DNA of 64,000 nucleotides from Manduca sexta. Taxonomy: Eukaryota; Arthropoda; Insecta; Lepidoptera; Sphingidae. The stretch lies in assembly GCF_014839805.1 (NCBI RefSeq), contig NC_051119.1:8487245-8551244 (forward strand). The letters run 5' to 3'. Positions 10,745-23,960 of the stretch are shown in pieces. The notes under the pieces were generated by a model. It saw nothing but the letters and a program-made list of their open reading frames with translations. It ran no database searches and was not told the DNA's origin. The position numbers and the translations under genes were made by a program. Numbering within the stretch: position 1 is the stretch's first letter; every line of letters starts with the position of its first letter.

Positions 10745-12725
10745 TAATCGTTGTATGGATTGGATTCTGGAACAAAAAAAGATAATTTGGAGGTATCCGT
10801 AGAAAAACGAATTAATCTATAAGTAAATTTAAATTAATAGCAAGATACTGTTTACTGATAAGTATTAAAATTCTTATATTTTCCTTCGGTTGTTATTTTC
10901 TCAGCCTGAAGGCAGAAGATATATATCGTGACATCATCATACATATATATCATCTAACAATACCCACAGTTAAATTCTACCAGCAACACGTGAACAGCTG
11001 CAGCTTGTTACGGCATTACATGGGAACAATATCTCGTGCCGTACATTTTTTTTACTGTCTATAAAAAAAAAAAATACAAAATCGTCATGAAAAAGAAATA
11101 TCAAGGTTCGGATTTCAAAAAAATATTAATTACAAATGCTCCGCAGCAATTGACAATCGATAACTGACCACTCAACAATATTACAGGACGGGTCCCCTGT
11201 CCGATGACCGATACAATGGGGAAAACATTCCGTGACTCATCGTATCGCAACGTCAATAAATATGGGAATAAACAGACTATCATTGTGACGTTAAAACTCG
11301 AGTGGATGACAAAAATAACTCAAACGTCCAATAATATATTTACTTTTTTGTCTCGTATTTAGAGGCTTACCGTTACGCATGAACGTTGCCTATCGTACAA
11401 ATTATAAAGTTCTCATTCCAGAGATACTTTACTAACAATACATTATATAATAACATAACTATACATTTTAGTGGTTTCTTTTACAATTTTAGATGATAAT
11501 AGTGAATAGTTCCGTGTGACTATAGTCTGTGAAACAAACTAGAATCTACAACGAAATAAAAATTTATTAGAAAGTCCAGCACTAATCACATACGCCACCA
11601 AACACCTGTTACAAAACGCTGTAATTAACCATAGGGTATTTTATTGTGTTCAATTTAAACAATTATACGTTAACAGCAAATAAACACAGAAACTATTTTG
11701 TAAAACCAGTAACAAAATTTGGTAAAAAATGGGGCAGCAATACATATTTCAAATATTGTAAAGTGCGGGCGTGTGGTGAGATAATCGTTTCATCTCTTTC
11801 TTGGTAACGTATTGTGTCTTATTCATTTTTTAACCGACGAATATATTTGATTAAATAAAAAAATATCTAAAATAATCTATTATTACAGTTATATAAATTC
11901 ATACGAAGGTTTAATTGGATTAAATGAACAAAGAAACGCCGTGTAAGCATTTAAAATTTTGAAAAAAGGTCAGCAATGTAAAGTAAATTTAGTTTTTTCC
12001 TAGCATGATAACTCAAGGAGATGATTAATAATACAACCATGAAACTAATCGCCAATATAAGTAACTATTTATTTCACCCTTTAATATATAATTTCATGGA
12101 CCACAAAGAATAGTATCGCAAAATGCTCAATGAAATAGTATTGTTACACTTGCTCTCATCCTAAAAGCTGAAATATTAAGCGCTCCGATAGCTGGCAACC
12201 ACAACGAGCAGTTACAATCTCATGCAATGCATTGATTGTGCGGTTTGAGAAATGTAATGGAATCGTAAAGAGATCTTTGACATGTGCATTGGGCAGACCA
12301 TCTCATCATTTCATATATCTGGATAATATTATCATTTTCCACACACGGACAACCTTAGTAAGTCAGTCTATCAGACTTATCTATTTTGTTAGAGTGTATA
12401 TATATAAGGCAAACACGTAGGAACTGTTTTTTTTATAGTAGATGAAACTAATTGTTGAAATGGTGATTTTGTTTTTCCCCCGCTCGCTGCCTATGACAAA
12501 TGTTATAAAGAATGATGGTGTTGGCTATCGTAAATATCTTTGTTCAATGGTTAACAAAGTATAAGATGGATGACTTGTGATATTATGTAAGCAGTAAGAT
12601 CTGATAGAAATATAAAGGTGAGTCAATCAAAGAGCCTTTTTTTATTGCTGCCCATATTCTAACACAAATAAGTAAATGGGTCATCTGATGGCGAGTCATC
12701 ACCATTATATCCACAGCACCAAACA
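10745..12725. other. AT-rich non-coding stretch, no gene seen
   Basis: Only short unrecognised frames. A fragment at about 12640-12730 (GGGTCATCTGATGGCGAGTCATCACC) resembles the 3' tail of the LINE family seen at 31147 and 50283. Confidence 0.4.
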
Positions 12726-13207
12726 ATATCGCACGTTGAAAACAAAAGTGGCACTATACGAAATTTGACGATATTGAGTTAGAGCGACATTCATTGTCGC
12801 TGACGACTGGACACGAACTGGATTAGTGTCAGGGCCCTTATTCTGTATGATAGTGTAAACGCGTAACGCCGCCGTGTCATGTTATCTTCGAGAAATGTGC
12901 GTGGAATGGTATTCTGTAAGCCAAATTTCTATAGTCCTAAACATGATGCGTTGTGTTAAGTGCTTGTTACGCACTGTCAAAATACCGTGCGGGATAGAGA
13001 ATAAGGCCCCAGTTTATGTTTAACGAACAAACACAAAACTTAAAAGTATGAAGAGACACTTGTGACATCTAGTGATACCCTAAGTGACCTATTAAGAAAT
13101 GGGTCTTTGGATATTATGACGTAGTTTTTTCTGCAATTTCAAAAGTCGTTCTAACTCAGTACCGTAAAATTTCGTATAATGCCACTTTTGTTTTCAACGT
13201 GCGATAT
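12726..13207. mobile_element. MITE with about 45-bp TIRs, holding a second MITE
   Basis: The left end ATATCGCACGTTGAAAAC and the following bases through TATACGAAATTT recur as the reverse complement at 13160-13207, with only about two mismatches over some 45 bases. Inside lies another inverted-repeat element (12832-13010). No coding capacity. Confidence 0.85.
12832..13010. mobile_element. Inner MITE nested in the 12726-13207 element
   Basis: The left end GGGCCCTTATTCTGTATG is mirrored by CTATC-type bases and GAATAAGGCCCC at the right end, about 180 bp in total. Its position inside the longer TIR element implies that it inserted later. The ends resemble those of the fold-back MITE at 49340-49599. 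Confidence 0.65.
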
Positions 13208-14980
13208 CATCCACGCGTTGCTGGCGTTTAAGGCATGAATAAACTCTTCCTTAAAGACCTCTTAATCGAACCCAAAACAAATAAAGACATCGGAAATCTC
13301 CATACGGAAAACATTTTCTAAACTACCGTTGGAAATGAAAATAGAGAGTGAAGAATAGTCTTGCAATTCTGCAATAAAAAATTCAATGGAAATGTTCCGC
13401 GGGTCATAAAACTGTCAGCGCAGCGTCCTTTATGGCGACCTCCCGCAGACAAACGCTTACGACGAAGAAAACAAACAAATTCCTCCCACGTACAACAGGA
13501 CGGTTGGCAAACAGGGTTATTTGTACGTACTACGGGGTACCGAACATGAGAATGCAATTACAATCAAGCACAGGAATAATAATATCGCTATAAATAAATT
13601 ATGTCACGTTTAGAGGGTACAACGTTTAAAGGACATCTTGTTGACACCCAACTATTTATTCCTAAAATGTAAAACGAATAAAGCTGTGTTTGATTTGGCT
13701 GTATGATTTACGATTCCTTGGCATAATACAATGAAAACAAAAATTTATGCAGCGTGTTTTTTTTAAATTTTTTTAGATATATTATTAACTCTAAAATGTT
13801 TTCCAGTTTCCGATTATCAGTAGGTACCTAAAACCTTACCTTCTTTTCATTATCAGATCTTTACACCCGTCTATATTTTAAAGAGATAAACATTATTTGG
13901 TGTGACGTTGCTTCATAAAAGAATGCAATACGATAACCTTTTAAGTTGATTAGTTGTGAATTCGGTAAACAAGGTCGAATTACCTCCCGTGGATCATCAA
14001 TAACTTCATAATGCGTAGGCTTTCAATTACAATAAGTATATGATACAATTTCTAACCTTTGCGGTCAACCAGGATTGCCCTTGGATAGAGCATTGGTAAT
14101 TCGAAGCATTCGACCTTAAGACATACATTTGCCTTGATGTATATTTTTAGAGTATGGAAAACTAATAAAAGCATAGGGTATTGAACTTACAATCATAGTA
14201 ATACCTAGATGTTCTCTGCTTCCATTAGCATAGTGATTAAATACAATAATGTCTGCCCAATAAAGAAAATTATAGATCATTAAAGTCTCATTAGTTTAAG
14301 TCGGGAAATTTTGAATGTAGAAACAATATATTATCATATTAATGTCGTCTATAAATAATAAAAAAATATTTAAGGTAATTAGGCATAGAGAGAAAAATAT
14401 CGTCAAATTAAATGGATAATTAATTAATAATAATTATATGTTAAGTGTTGCCAATAATCCAGGTTTAAATAAAAAATCTTTTAGATCCAACCCCGTAATG
14501 AACACAAGACCAATGTCATCTATCCGTAACCAATCGATCTTAGAAATCTATTCGGAAATCTGCCCACATTCATAGCCGGTTTATATTTACTTAGAGCTTA
14601 CCTGGAAGTAGTAGACTGAAGTATGATAAATAGTTTCCGAGATTCTGAACCTGTATGTAGCTTAGCTCTCCAGCCATTTGCACTGTAGGAAATAAGCATT
14701 TCTACTGATTAAATTTAACACCGATGGCATAAAATTAACCCATACCAGTGGCGAAGGGGCCAAATAAATCGATTCCTGTCGACTTCCCTTTTTTGAAAAA
14801 AATTATGTAGAATCATCTAATTATCATTAGAACGATTTGCAGACCACACTCATGCATATTAGTACCTACATTTTATGTTGGGTACCTTTTCGGAATATTT
14901 CACCTCTCGCTACTGTCCCATACATAATATTGATGGTAGATGATGGATGGATGAAAACTATTACAGTTTTTTATATAAGG
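13208..14980. other. AT-rich non-coding stretch, no gene seen
   Basis: No splice-bounded exon could be assigned. A slightly GC-rich block at about 13400-13510 has open frames of 62 and 79 codons on opposite strands, but neither resembles a known protein. Confidence 0.4.
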
Positions 14981-14984
14981 CCAC

Positions 14985-15245
14985 GGCAAAGAAACCCTAC
15001 TGCAATTGATTGTAAGTCGAGTGGAATTCAGGTGGAGTGTCGACTGATGAGACATGATTATTCCTTGACAATCGACATAATTATGGCGGGCTGTTTGAAC
15101 CAGAAATACACAGGCTGGTCCCAAGACGCGGCACACTTTTATGGGCCACTATGGAGGGTTTTATATTTGTCTACAGACAGTGGTCGCTGTCCGGGGGGAT
15201 GCAAATACCCTTCTACCAGCTATATCCTACCGCCCACTAACATGA
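14985..15245. repeat. Probable interspersed repeat of unknown class
   Basis: This stretch contains GGAGTGTCGACTGATGAG and the phrase ATGGCGGGCTGTTTGAACCAG, which I associate with moderately repeated lepidopteran DNA. A related stretch (GGAGTATCGACTGACG) occurs at about 47335, and its reverse complement occurs inside the 117-bp units at 4187-4868. The open frame of 138 codons across it shows no protein features and is probably chance. Confidence 0.4.
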
Positions 15246-15254
15246 ACAGATAAT

Positions 15255-16539
15255 ACCTAGTCTAGACACGTACGAGCTGCGACCGAAAGTTAGGCCAGGC
15301 AATAAAAATGTCCGAAAGTAATTACTGGAACAATTATGTTAATAAAGAATTCATATAATTAAAATTAACCACCTAACATGTTCTTCAACAATTATATAAT
15401 CCCAGTGGTTCAAGAGTTTCGCCATTTTGGGAATTGTGTACATTTCGCTGTACACCGTGCCACATTAAAATATAGTTTAATTTTCATTATGTGTACTCTA
15501 CAGGGTAGGTTTATATACACAATAGAAATTCAACGAGCGAGGTAGTAACCAAAATGATATTTTACCTATTTCTTTGGTGTTACATAAATAGCCCTAACAT
15601 ATTTTCATGAATGCCAAATCTTCGTTCTTTTAGCAATACTGCTATACAATGAGTGTACAGCTCGTTGTGTGATGTAAAATATTTACTACCGAGTACTGCA
15701 TTTACCTCCTGACTATTAACTAGTAACGTGACAAACAAATTCCCATTACAATTTTAAAGTGTGCGCACACTGCGCATGACGTTAGATTTTACTTCAATCG
15801 TTTACATTCAAAGTAAAATCTATATGTCCATGTTTCCTCGTTTGTGTTGGCAGATAATCATTGTCCCGCTCTGTTGAATGTACCTATACATGTTAGGTTT
15901 TTAAAGAAAGACGCAAATAAATTATACCTCCATAAAACCTCACGTAGACACTATTAAATCTGGTAATAAACACTTCGCTACGAAACTGACGTTGCAAATT
16001 TTGCTGAACCAAATAGACTACGTCTGCGGGAAACCTTAGGTAGTAGGTACTAGAGATTCACTCGGAGTACCTAAGAATTACGCCTGCCATAAACCGCAGC
16101 AGCATTATTCAGGACTTTAAATTGCAAAGTAGAAAAGATATCCAACTGCGCTTGTCACATGAAACGACTGATGTCTTATAATGCTGGTAACCATTGTTGC
16201 CACAATGTTGAAATGCAAGGAACACAAATATAAATAGTATGTTCGTATAATTTTGAATCATGGGGATTATTGTTAATAAAACAATAATTTTAACAAAAAA
16301 TTAAACCGCCTTCAAAAACCACTCAAAACCAAAAAAGAATTTCACATAACAGGTATATATTGGATACCAATTTTGGAGTCGGTGCCTAACTAAATATTGA
16401 TATTAATAAAATGTACTTCGAGCTATATTGGCCGTGTTGGATGTTATCAAGTTTAGCATTATTTTTTTAGTTTATCACATTTTGTTCTTATTTAGATGAT
16501 GCAATAAATTCTAGCAAACCTCACCACCAAAAAAAATAA
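15255..16539. other. AT-rich non-coding stretch, no gene seen
   Basis: No exon-like block, RNA gene or repeat structure stands out. Confidence 0.4.
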
Positions 16540-16857
16540 TAATAATATTAACCCTGTATTATATACTGTACCACTGCTGAGCACGGGCCTCCTCTACTAC
16601 TGAGTGGGATTAGGCCTTAGTCCACCACGCTGGCCTAGTGCGGAATGGTAGACTTCACACACCCTCGAAATTCCTGTAGAAAACTCCTCAGACATACAGG
16701 TTTCCTCACGATGTTTTCCTTCACCGTTAAAGCAAGCGATAATTCACAAAGAAAACACACATAATTTTAGAAAAGTCTGAGGTATGTGCCCTTGGGATTT
16801 GAACCCGCGAACGTTTATCTCGGCAGTCCGTTTTACAACCAACTACGCTATCGCCGC
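16540..16857 (-). mobile_element. tRNA-derived SINE, reverse orientation
   Basis: Read on the minus strand it starts GCGGCGATAGCGTAGTTGG, has the B-box match GGTTCAAATCCC, and ends in an AT-rich tail at about 16545. It is the same family as the copy at 10036, with modest divergence. Confidence 0.85.
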
Positions 16858-19800
16858 TTTTTTTTTATTCATTTTCCAAAAAAAAAATATGTTTCAAAAA
16901 GCAGTATAACTGCACTCAATCCATTTAAGCCAGAATTGTCCTTCAGGAATCAGATGACGAGTCGAGTTTTCAATGGCTCTCGACGATCCAAGTGCCTACT
17001 TATAAAGGGGTTGTTGAATAAAAGAGGAAAAGGACGCTGGATATCTCTAGTAAAATTTGTTTCAAATCAGGACTAACACGATAAGACAAAAAAATATTTT
17101 TACAAAGAGGTCATAGTCAATAAGACTAATTGGAATCGACTTCACAAATATATTACAGTAAAAATACCACAACTGCTACCAAGAACGCAATTGTAACTAG
17201 AAACCAATCAGTGTGAAATAATATGTTTCAAATTCATATCTCATGAGCGTGTATTGTCTAAATAACCAATTTATGATTATCTTAACAGATTGTATCTATA
17301 ACACTCTATTTTAGGAAACAAGATAATTGCGTTTAAATTGCAACACAATCCTACCGCGTCCCAAACTCCATTATACGTTCTCCTGAGGGACTCGCTTTGT
17401 ATCCTCCTTTGTTATTTCGGAACGCACCCCGCTGAGAGTGCCGGGACCTGTGTTATCCTACGGGGCATCAAATTTCTCATTAATATCGTATTTGCTTGCG
17501 TATACCAGTTTTTAGCACAGTCTATTTTTTTTTCTAGAGGTTTACATAAACAAACTGTAAGATTTTAATTGTTTTGCAAATTCGTAAATTTAGGTAAAAC
17601 AGAAATACTTATACGTCATTTTAAACAAATCTATTGACTACAAAATATCCGTAACTGCAAGCACTTACAAATGAAAATATAAAATAAAATCAGTGCCATT
17701 TATTCCCATGACACAAATAATTGTAATTATCTACGGTTAAGATAAGGTTTATTGCTTGTACAATGAAAACTAGTACACCCCAAATAGATTTATAAAACAA
17801 TTCCTATTTAATAAATACAATATCCATGCGAAGTATACCAAATAACGAATCCTCATTGCTCATTGTGGTAAAAACAACATAATATGGGTACATTTGTACC
17901 AATTCAAATGTATTAGAGGAAACGAGGTCATGCACGTACCCACATGATCAGGGCTTTTTCCGAATAGATGCTTGTAGAATTAATCGCTCGGCCTTGACTC
18001 CAATGCCATGGGGAAGCTTATGCGGGGTTTATTGCACGGCTAAGGGTTTACAGCCTTTCCGACGCAACCTCTTGAATGTCATTCTGTGCATTTACATAAT
18101 TGTTTTAGAGAAATTTGCTATAAATTGATGAAATACGGAAATAATCAAAATGAATGTGTGAAAATTATTGGAAATACAGTGGAATGTCGATTAACCGCAC
18201 TAATTGTTGTAAGAATCACTGTTTACGCTGTAATCCTATAACGTAAATGTTGCTTAATAATAGGAAGAATTATAAGGCAAAATAGAAACCTGTATTCGAA
18301 TTTTATATTTTGTAAAACAAACGAAGCGCAGAGTCATATTAAGATCCCAGACAAAATGATAAAGAATTTGTCTTTCTCGATTCTATAACGATGAAATATG
18401 CGAAGTCGTATAAATCTGGTTATCACACATCAAGATAACAAAAAAAAACATTTTATGTTATAAAAATCCCAGATAAAACAGTTATTTTCAATTAAAAAAC
18501 AAGAACAAAATAAACTCTGACAAAAAAAACACTGACCTTTACTGAATATACACGTGTCTCCTCACAAATAAATAATGTTAAATCAATTACGAAGGTGTAA
18601 CGAATGAAAACAGAACGTGAGCCAAATAAAGGGTACAATTGAGTAAATCTCAGAATAGGCCAAATCCTAAGGCCAGATCGGCTAACTCGGATCAAGTTTA
18701 AATTGAGAGCAATAATTGTGTTTCATCGGGCAATTGGTAGACTCGGAGCTGGCAACCCTTGTACACTGTTAGTTAAATGGGTGTTAAACGATTATCGAGA
18801 CGACAATATACTGTATACATTGCCAATATATGTATTTAGGTGAATACTGAATATTATGGTAAATGTGTAATGAAGGTGCAGTAGGGCAGGAATTTCTTCC
18901 TGTCTGTTTTTTCGTGTCGGCGATAGTGAAGGCCTTGAATTTCCTTAATCCAACCTTATCCTTGTTTGTGTTTCCTGTTTATTTCTGCTGGTACTTATGT
19001 AACAGATACCGTATAATCACATTTTTTTAACTTTAATCTTTCAAGATACTTTTTATCATCTCTTTATAGACTGCCATTAATATTTTTAACACATAAAAAT
19101 GTGTATAAGTTAATAAGGGATCATCCGAAACACTAAACTGTCTTGAACCAATCTAGTTAATTTGTTTTTAACGCACAAGAAACAAGGACGCTCTTACGAA
19201 AATTCTCACTTACACAAGAAAGAATATTAATACACAAGTTTATGCATTAGCCAGATAACTATGCCAGTTATTTACACTGTAAGTTATTAAAAAGTAATAT
19301 TATTTTTCTGGTTTTATCGTAGCTGAATAGCAGTTTTTTCAAACTGTACCTAGTTTAATATTACAAGTATCAATTTATGTATATAATTTATAATAGAGAA
19401 ATCAAGACACGCCCCAATACTGTCTTCCCAATGCTTAGAATTTAGACCAATAACCGTCGGCCTAAATCTAACCTCATCGATCTACGACAAAATTAGCTCA
19501 ACGTCAATACTCTCTAGCTAAGATTTGTAGAACCTTAGACATTGTTTTTAAAGGTTGTTTTGATTGCTCCCAATCTCCTTTCAGCAAACTTTGAACGCGA
19601 AAGCCGTAACAAGTTTCTGAGCTGGCTAACGAAAGGTTTTATCACCCAAACCGCAACATGACTAAGGCATTTCAGCTCGAAGTTACAAAAGAATAATTAT
19701 TATTTGATAGCGTTCCAAATACACGGAGGGTTCAATATAAATAGTGGATCGGGGTCTTTAACTTTGGCAGTTCTTTGAAATCAACTGACTAAATGGAAAC

Positions 19801-21929
19801 GCTGGAGGTACTTTTACTAAATATATATTTCCTGCTAAGGAACATTATGCATTGTTGCCTTTTGGTTTGTAGGATATTGTTGTCAGTTTAAAAGGGTATT
19901 TTAGGTGAATGTCTATAAATACCTGTGTGACAAGCACAATACAGTGCCACGTAGTGTTTTAAAAATCAAAATTAGGGCTACTTACCACTATTTCTAGGCA
20001 GTCATGGCGCTTAGCATTGAGCAAATGAATTCTATGTATAAAAAAATATCACGAACTGTAGACCCACAAAAGGATATCTCGACATTGTTCTATAGCGCTT
20101 AGAAATAAGCCTAGCTATATCGCTATCTACTAATCCTGAACACCTACTAACAATTAAATTTTACAACTAGATATGGATTCGAGAAATATAGGTTGCGTAT
20201 GTGATGGTCCGAAAACTCAATCGGTTTTTGGCACCATATCCCATGACGTTCATATCGCCAAACAATAATACTTATCGTAAGAACATAAGATTCAGTAACG
20301 ATTATGAGCAGAATATAAATTTGGTATGTCGTCAAGTAGGTATGTTTGATAGCTGCTACGAGAATGGCAAATACAGATATCGTAATTTTCATTGGTATGA
20401 TTTTTCTGTCACAAATTTGAACTGGTACCGTAAAGTTAGACCACAAGCGACTATGTAGATATTTGTGTATTTAGATCATAGATAAATGTAACCTAGGATA
20501 CAGCTTGAACAATGACTCTTAGAGAACCAGTGATTTAACAGCTTGCTACAGCATTCATGATCCTAAAATAGTTGATAAATGGTCCTTCAAAACGGAATAG
20601 TACTAGCATCCTGCTACCTGCTTCGGCCGGCAAGTGAGTAAAGGGTGATCAGATATTGAGTGATCTTCACAGCATAAACACAATACCCAATTGGCTTAAA
20701 AGAAACTAAAAAGGATTTCAATATTAAGGACGAGAGAAAAAAGCTTGACCTCCGTAAATCTCTACAAAACAAAAGTAGCTAAATATATGTACACTAACCA
20801 TTCGGATTCTCTCATAGCAAAACCTACGTAAATTAATTAGGTAACCTAATCCAACGTCATCACGCAAAAACTAGTGCATCGAATTTAATACAGTATTCAT
20901 CGTTATAATTCTAGAGGTTTAACTTCAAATAAAGGGTCCGTTTTATCCCAGGATAATAGTGGGACTTTCATTCCGCAGAAACTTTTTCACGCATGCGAAG
21001 CAACAAACAAAAGCTCGGTAAAATTCTACTATTAATGATAATTAAATATGACAGACTACTAGGTTATATCAATACATGATTATTGAAACACGAGGAAAAA
21101 TGCTATTACGAGAAATAAAAAATTCTATAGATGTATCTATTGCGTCCAAAAACATTACGCATTCTACGGAGGATAGCACATGACATGGATAATCGTCGAG
21201 GTTTGCCGAAGGAAAACTAATTGCACTTAGGATTATCTTCAAAGAGAATGACCAATGCAGTAAGTAGCGTAAAATGGATTGAATAGGGATAACAAGGATG
21301 CATAGATATTACAAATTTTATATTGAAATAATGATAAAACCACATTAGGTATTCTTCTCTGGTCGATAAATACCTATTATTTTTCTTTACACACACCGAC
21401 CTAATGCAACCGTCTATGTTACTCCTTCATTTATGTATTATATTCAATGTAGTAAAACTTTTTAATTATGAGGAAATTGTCATACCAACGGAATACGAAG
21501 GTTAATTTTAAATTATCACATAATTTAATGTATATAAGTACAAGGCACTGATAGTACAATAAGTTTTCCTTTAAATACCGCACGTATGCAATCTTGCAGA
21601 TATATTAAGCGTTAATTGTTTCTTTAAGAACTATTTTCCGTTTCGTACCCATATTTAAATATACCATTAATGATTTACAATTTTACAATTCCGTAACTAA
21701 AACTTCGCCAAGGCCCTTTCCTGCGAATTAGGGAGGCCTCTGCATTTTTCTAGTGAGAGGCCTAAATGACCTTCGCAATACTTGCAATTGAAGCTCCCCC
21801 CCATAGTCTGGGGATACAGAAGTCAAGATCTTTCCACACTCACATTAATTGGCAAAATCAACCAAATGACGACTCATCAAATCTAAAGGCCTGGCTGCGA
21901 CCATTCAGAGCGTCCAATAAAATCATTTA
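16858..21929. other. AT-rich non-coding stretch, no gene seen
   Basis: Open frames here are short and unrecognised, including opposed frames of 99 and 85 codons at 20147-20458. A weak Helitron 3'-end relic (CACGCATGCGAAGCAACAAACAAAAGCTCGG) is at about 20985-21019. The stretch fits intronic or intergenic DNA between the PDZ exon and its possible promoter. Confidence 0.4.
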
Positions 21930-22075
21930 TAATCATCAGCCGCAGGATGTCCACTGCTTAACATGGGCCTCCCCCAAAGAACTCCAGATTGACCTGTTGG
22001 AAACAGCCCACATCCAGCGACCTGCAGCGACTTTTATTAGGTCATGTCCACCTCGTGGGTTCAATTCAAAATCTT
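21930..22075 (+). repeat. Interspersed repeat fragment
   Basis: The phrase ATCATCAGCCGCAGGATGTCCACTGCTTAACATGGGCCTCC is a motif I recognise as common in lepidopteran genomes. A second copy is at 38562-38645. The element class is uncertain, and the 107-codon open frame across it is probably incidental. Confidence 0.5.
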
Positions 22076-23696
22076 TAATTGAAATCTAATTGTAATGTAA
22101 CGCTCAGTCAGTCTTGCAGCGTTTACTCGTTGTGAAACGAGACAAATATTGGTCGTCATCTACAAACATTTGTTTGGATCTGGTTGTATTGGGAAATCCT
22201 AGCAGTTTGCAATTCCCATAACAATACTCGTGTGCATGGGAACAGAATATTGTGACACGTTTATATTCGTCATATTTCGCTTTTTTTTTGTAGATACCAC
22301 GGATAGTTTATTCGTGTTGTCGACCATTTCTGACTTCAAATAAATGACGTTTAATTCAATCCCTCTTTAATACACACAAAAAAAAAATCAAGTGCAGATT
22401 TGTAATGTTCGAAATGAATTCCGTTAAAGATGCACACTACTATGTTCGCAGTTCCGACCAGTCCTTAAAACAGCTACTAGCTAGGCCGATGATAGTAACT
22501 GATTTTATAGGGAGTAACTTAGATCCCTGCGGCACTATTCATTCCAACAATGTATAAAATAAAAACTCAGGGAATTGACTTATACGGATTACGGACGGAG
22601 CAGCAAGTGACACCTAGTTGTGTAATAATTTCTCGGAATGTTTTCATTTAGCATTATATGCCCCCTTTGTGGTTTTTCAGAACATTTCCGTTAATAGTGC
22701 CTTCTATGAGGTGATAGTACCTGCATAGGATTTACAAAACTTGCATCACAATGATGTATACCATTTCTTATGCCGTTAATTTTCTTCCGCATATTATGTA
22801 CTTGACTGCACATACAAATGAAACTTCGCAGACGAATTATCGAAAAAGAAAATATTTTTTTGGAGATGGCATGTACCTTCCATACTTTTGTACATACAAT
22901 TTAAAATATATCTCGGTTATGAAAAGGGAATCAATGTACCAAGATTGCATTTTCTAATTAATTAAGTACATCCTTACTGCAGTAATGTGTATGGACGGTG
23001 ATAACAAATATGAATAGCTTAATATTTGTTTTTTTTTTATACAAATGGTATAAAATAAAAAGGTTTCTATCTGTTTACTATACCAAACACCTGGAATAGA
23101 ATAGGTTTATACAATAGCTCAAAATGGAACTAATCAAGATTAACGATAGCTAATTTTATTACATCGAGATAAGATTATTAAATAGTATTTTCTCCATGAA
23201 GAAATCCTTCAGTAAACGTAACTTAATGACTATTCTAGTACGTGACCATCAAAGTAGATTTTCTAAACTTTATATTCCCATAATACTATGTTTCATCTTA
23301 AGATATAAAAACATTAATTACACGCATCATTCGGAGAACTAAACGAAATGGAACAAAAGGAGATGAAAACAGAACACATGGAAGCATAAGAAAATTCGTC
23401 GTAATCGTAAAAAATATTTTATTTCTACCCAGAATAGATAAAAACATGGCGCCTTTTTCAACAACGTTTGCAACGCAAATAAAATATTAGATATATTTCA
23501 AATACGATCAAAAGTACAATCCAAAAGCGTGTTAGATCATCCACCGTACAAAACAAAGCCGTAAATATAGTTTTGTAGCATTAATAACACTATAAATTCT
23601 TCAGACTGTTGAAAATTGCACCAATACTTTATCGACAATAACCCAAACGAAATTTATTATAAGCATAAAATCCCAATAAATTGATTAATAAGAACA
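22076..23696. other. AT-rich non-coding stretch, no gene seen
   Basis: No recognisable exon on either strand. Confidence 0.4.
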
Positions 23697-23702
23697 ACTT
23701 AC

Positions 23703-23960
23703 CTCAAAACAAAGTCGCCGAATACCCACGTGCGAATTTAAAATAAATCACACAAAAATATATTAAAATATTTGTCAACTTTATTGAAACCCGAGTGTTG
23801 GTTTAGAATTACTTTTTTAATATTATTGAGCAAAGGCGAAAACTACATTCGCGACTAACGTCCGTCTCTCGGCAACGGGTGCGCGGCACTACCGAAATGG
23901 CGGGAAATGTGACATGCGCCGTGGGAAATCGATGACAACAGTGCTTTCTGCTTAGGACGC
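23703..23960 (-). promoter_or_regulatory. Candidate promoter and non-coding first exon, minus strand
   Basis: A CpG-rich patch at about 23840-23960 contains AAATGGCGGGAAA-type sequence typical of TATA-less promoters. Downstream on the minus strand, TTTTGAG|GTAAGT forms a near-consensus splice donor with the exon ending at 23703. The next minus-strand exon recognised is the PDZ exon at 5023, so this may be the 5' leader of the Patj-like gene with intervening exons not seen. This is inference from composition and one donor. Confidence 0.4.

Noticed and set aside
14837..15253. 138-codon plus-strand frame
   Set aside because: Overlaps what looks like dispersed repeat DNA and shows no domain or conserved pattern.
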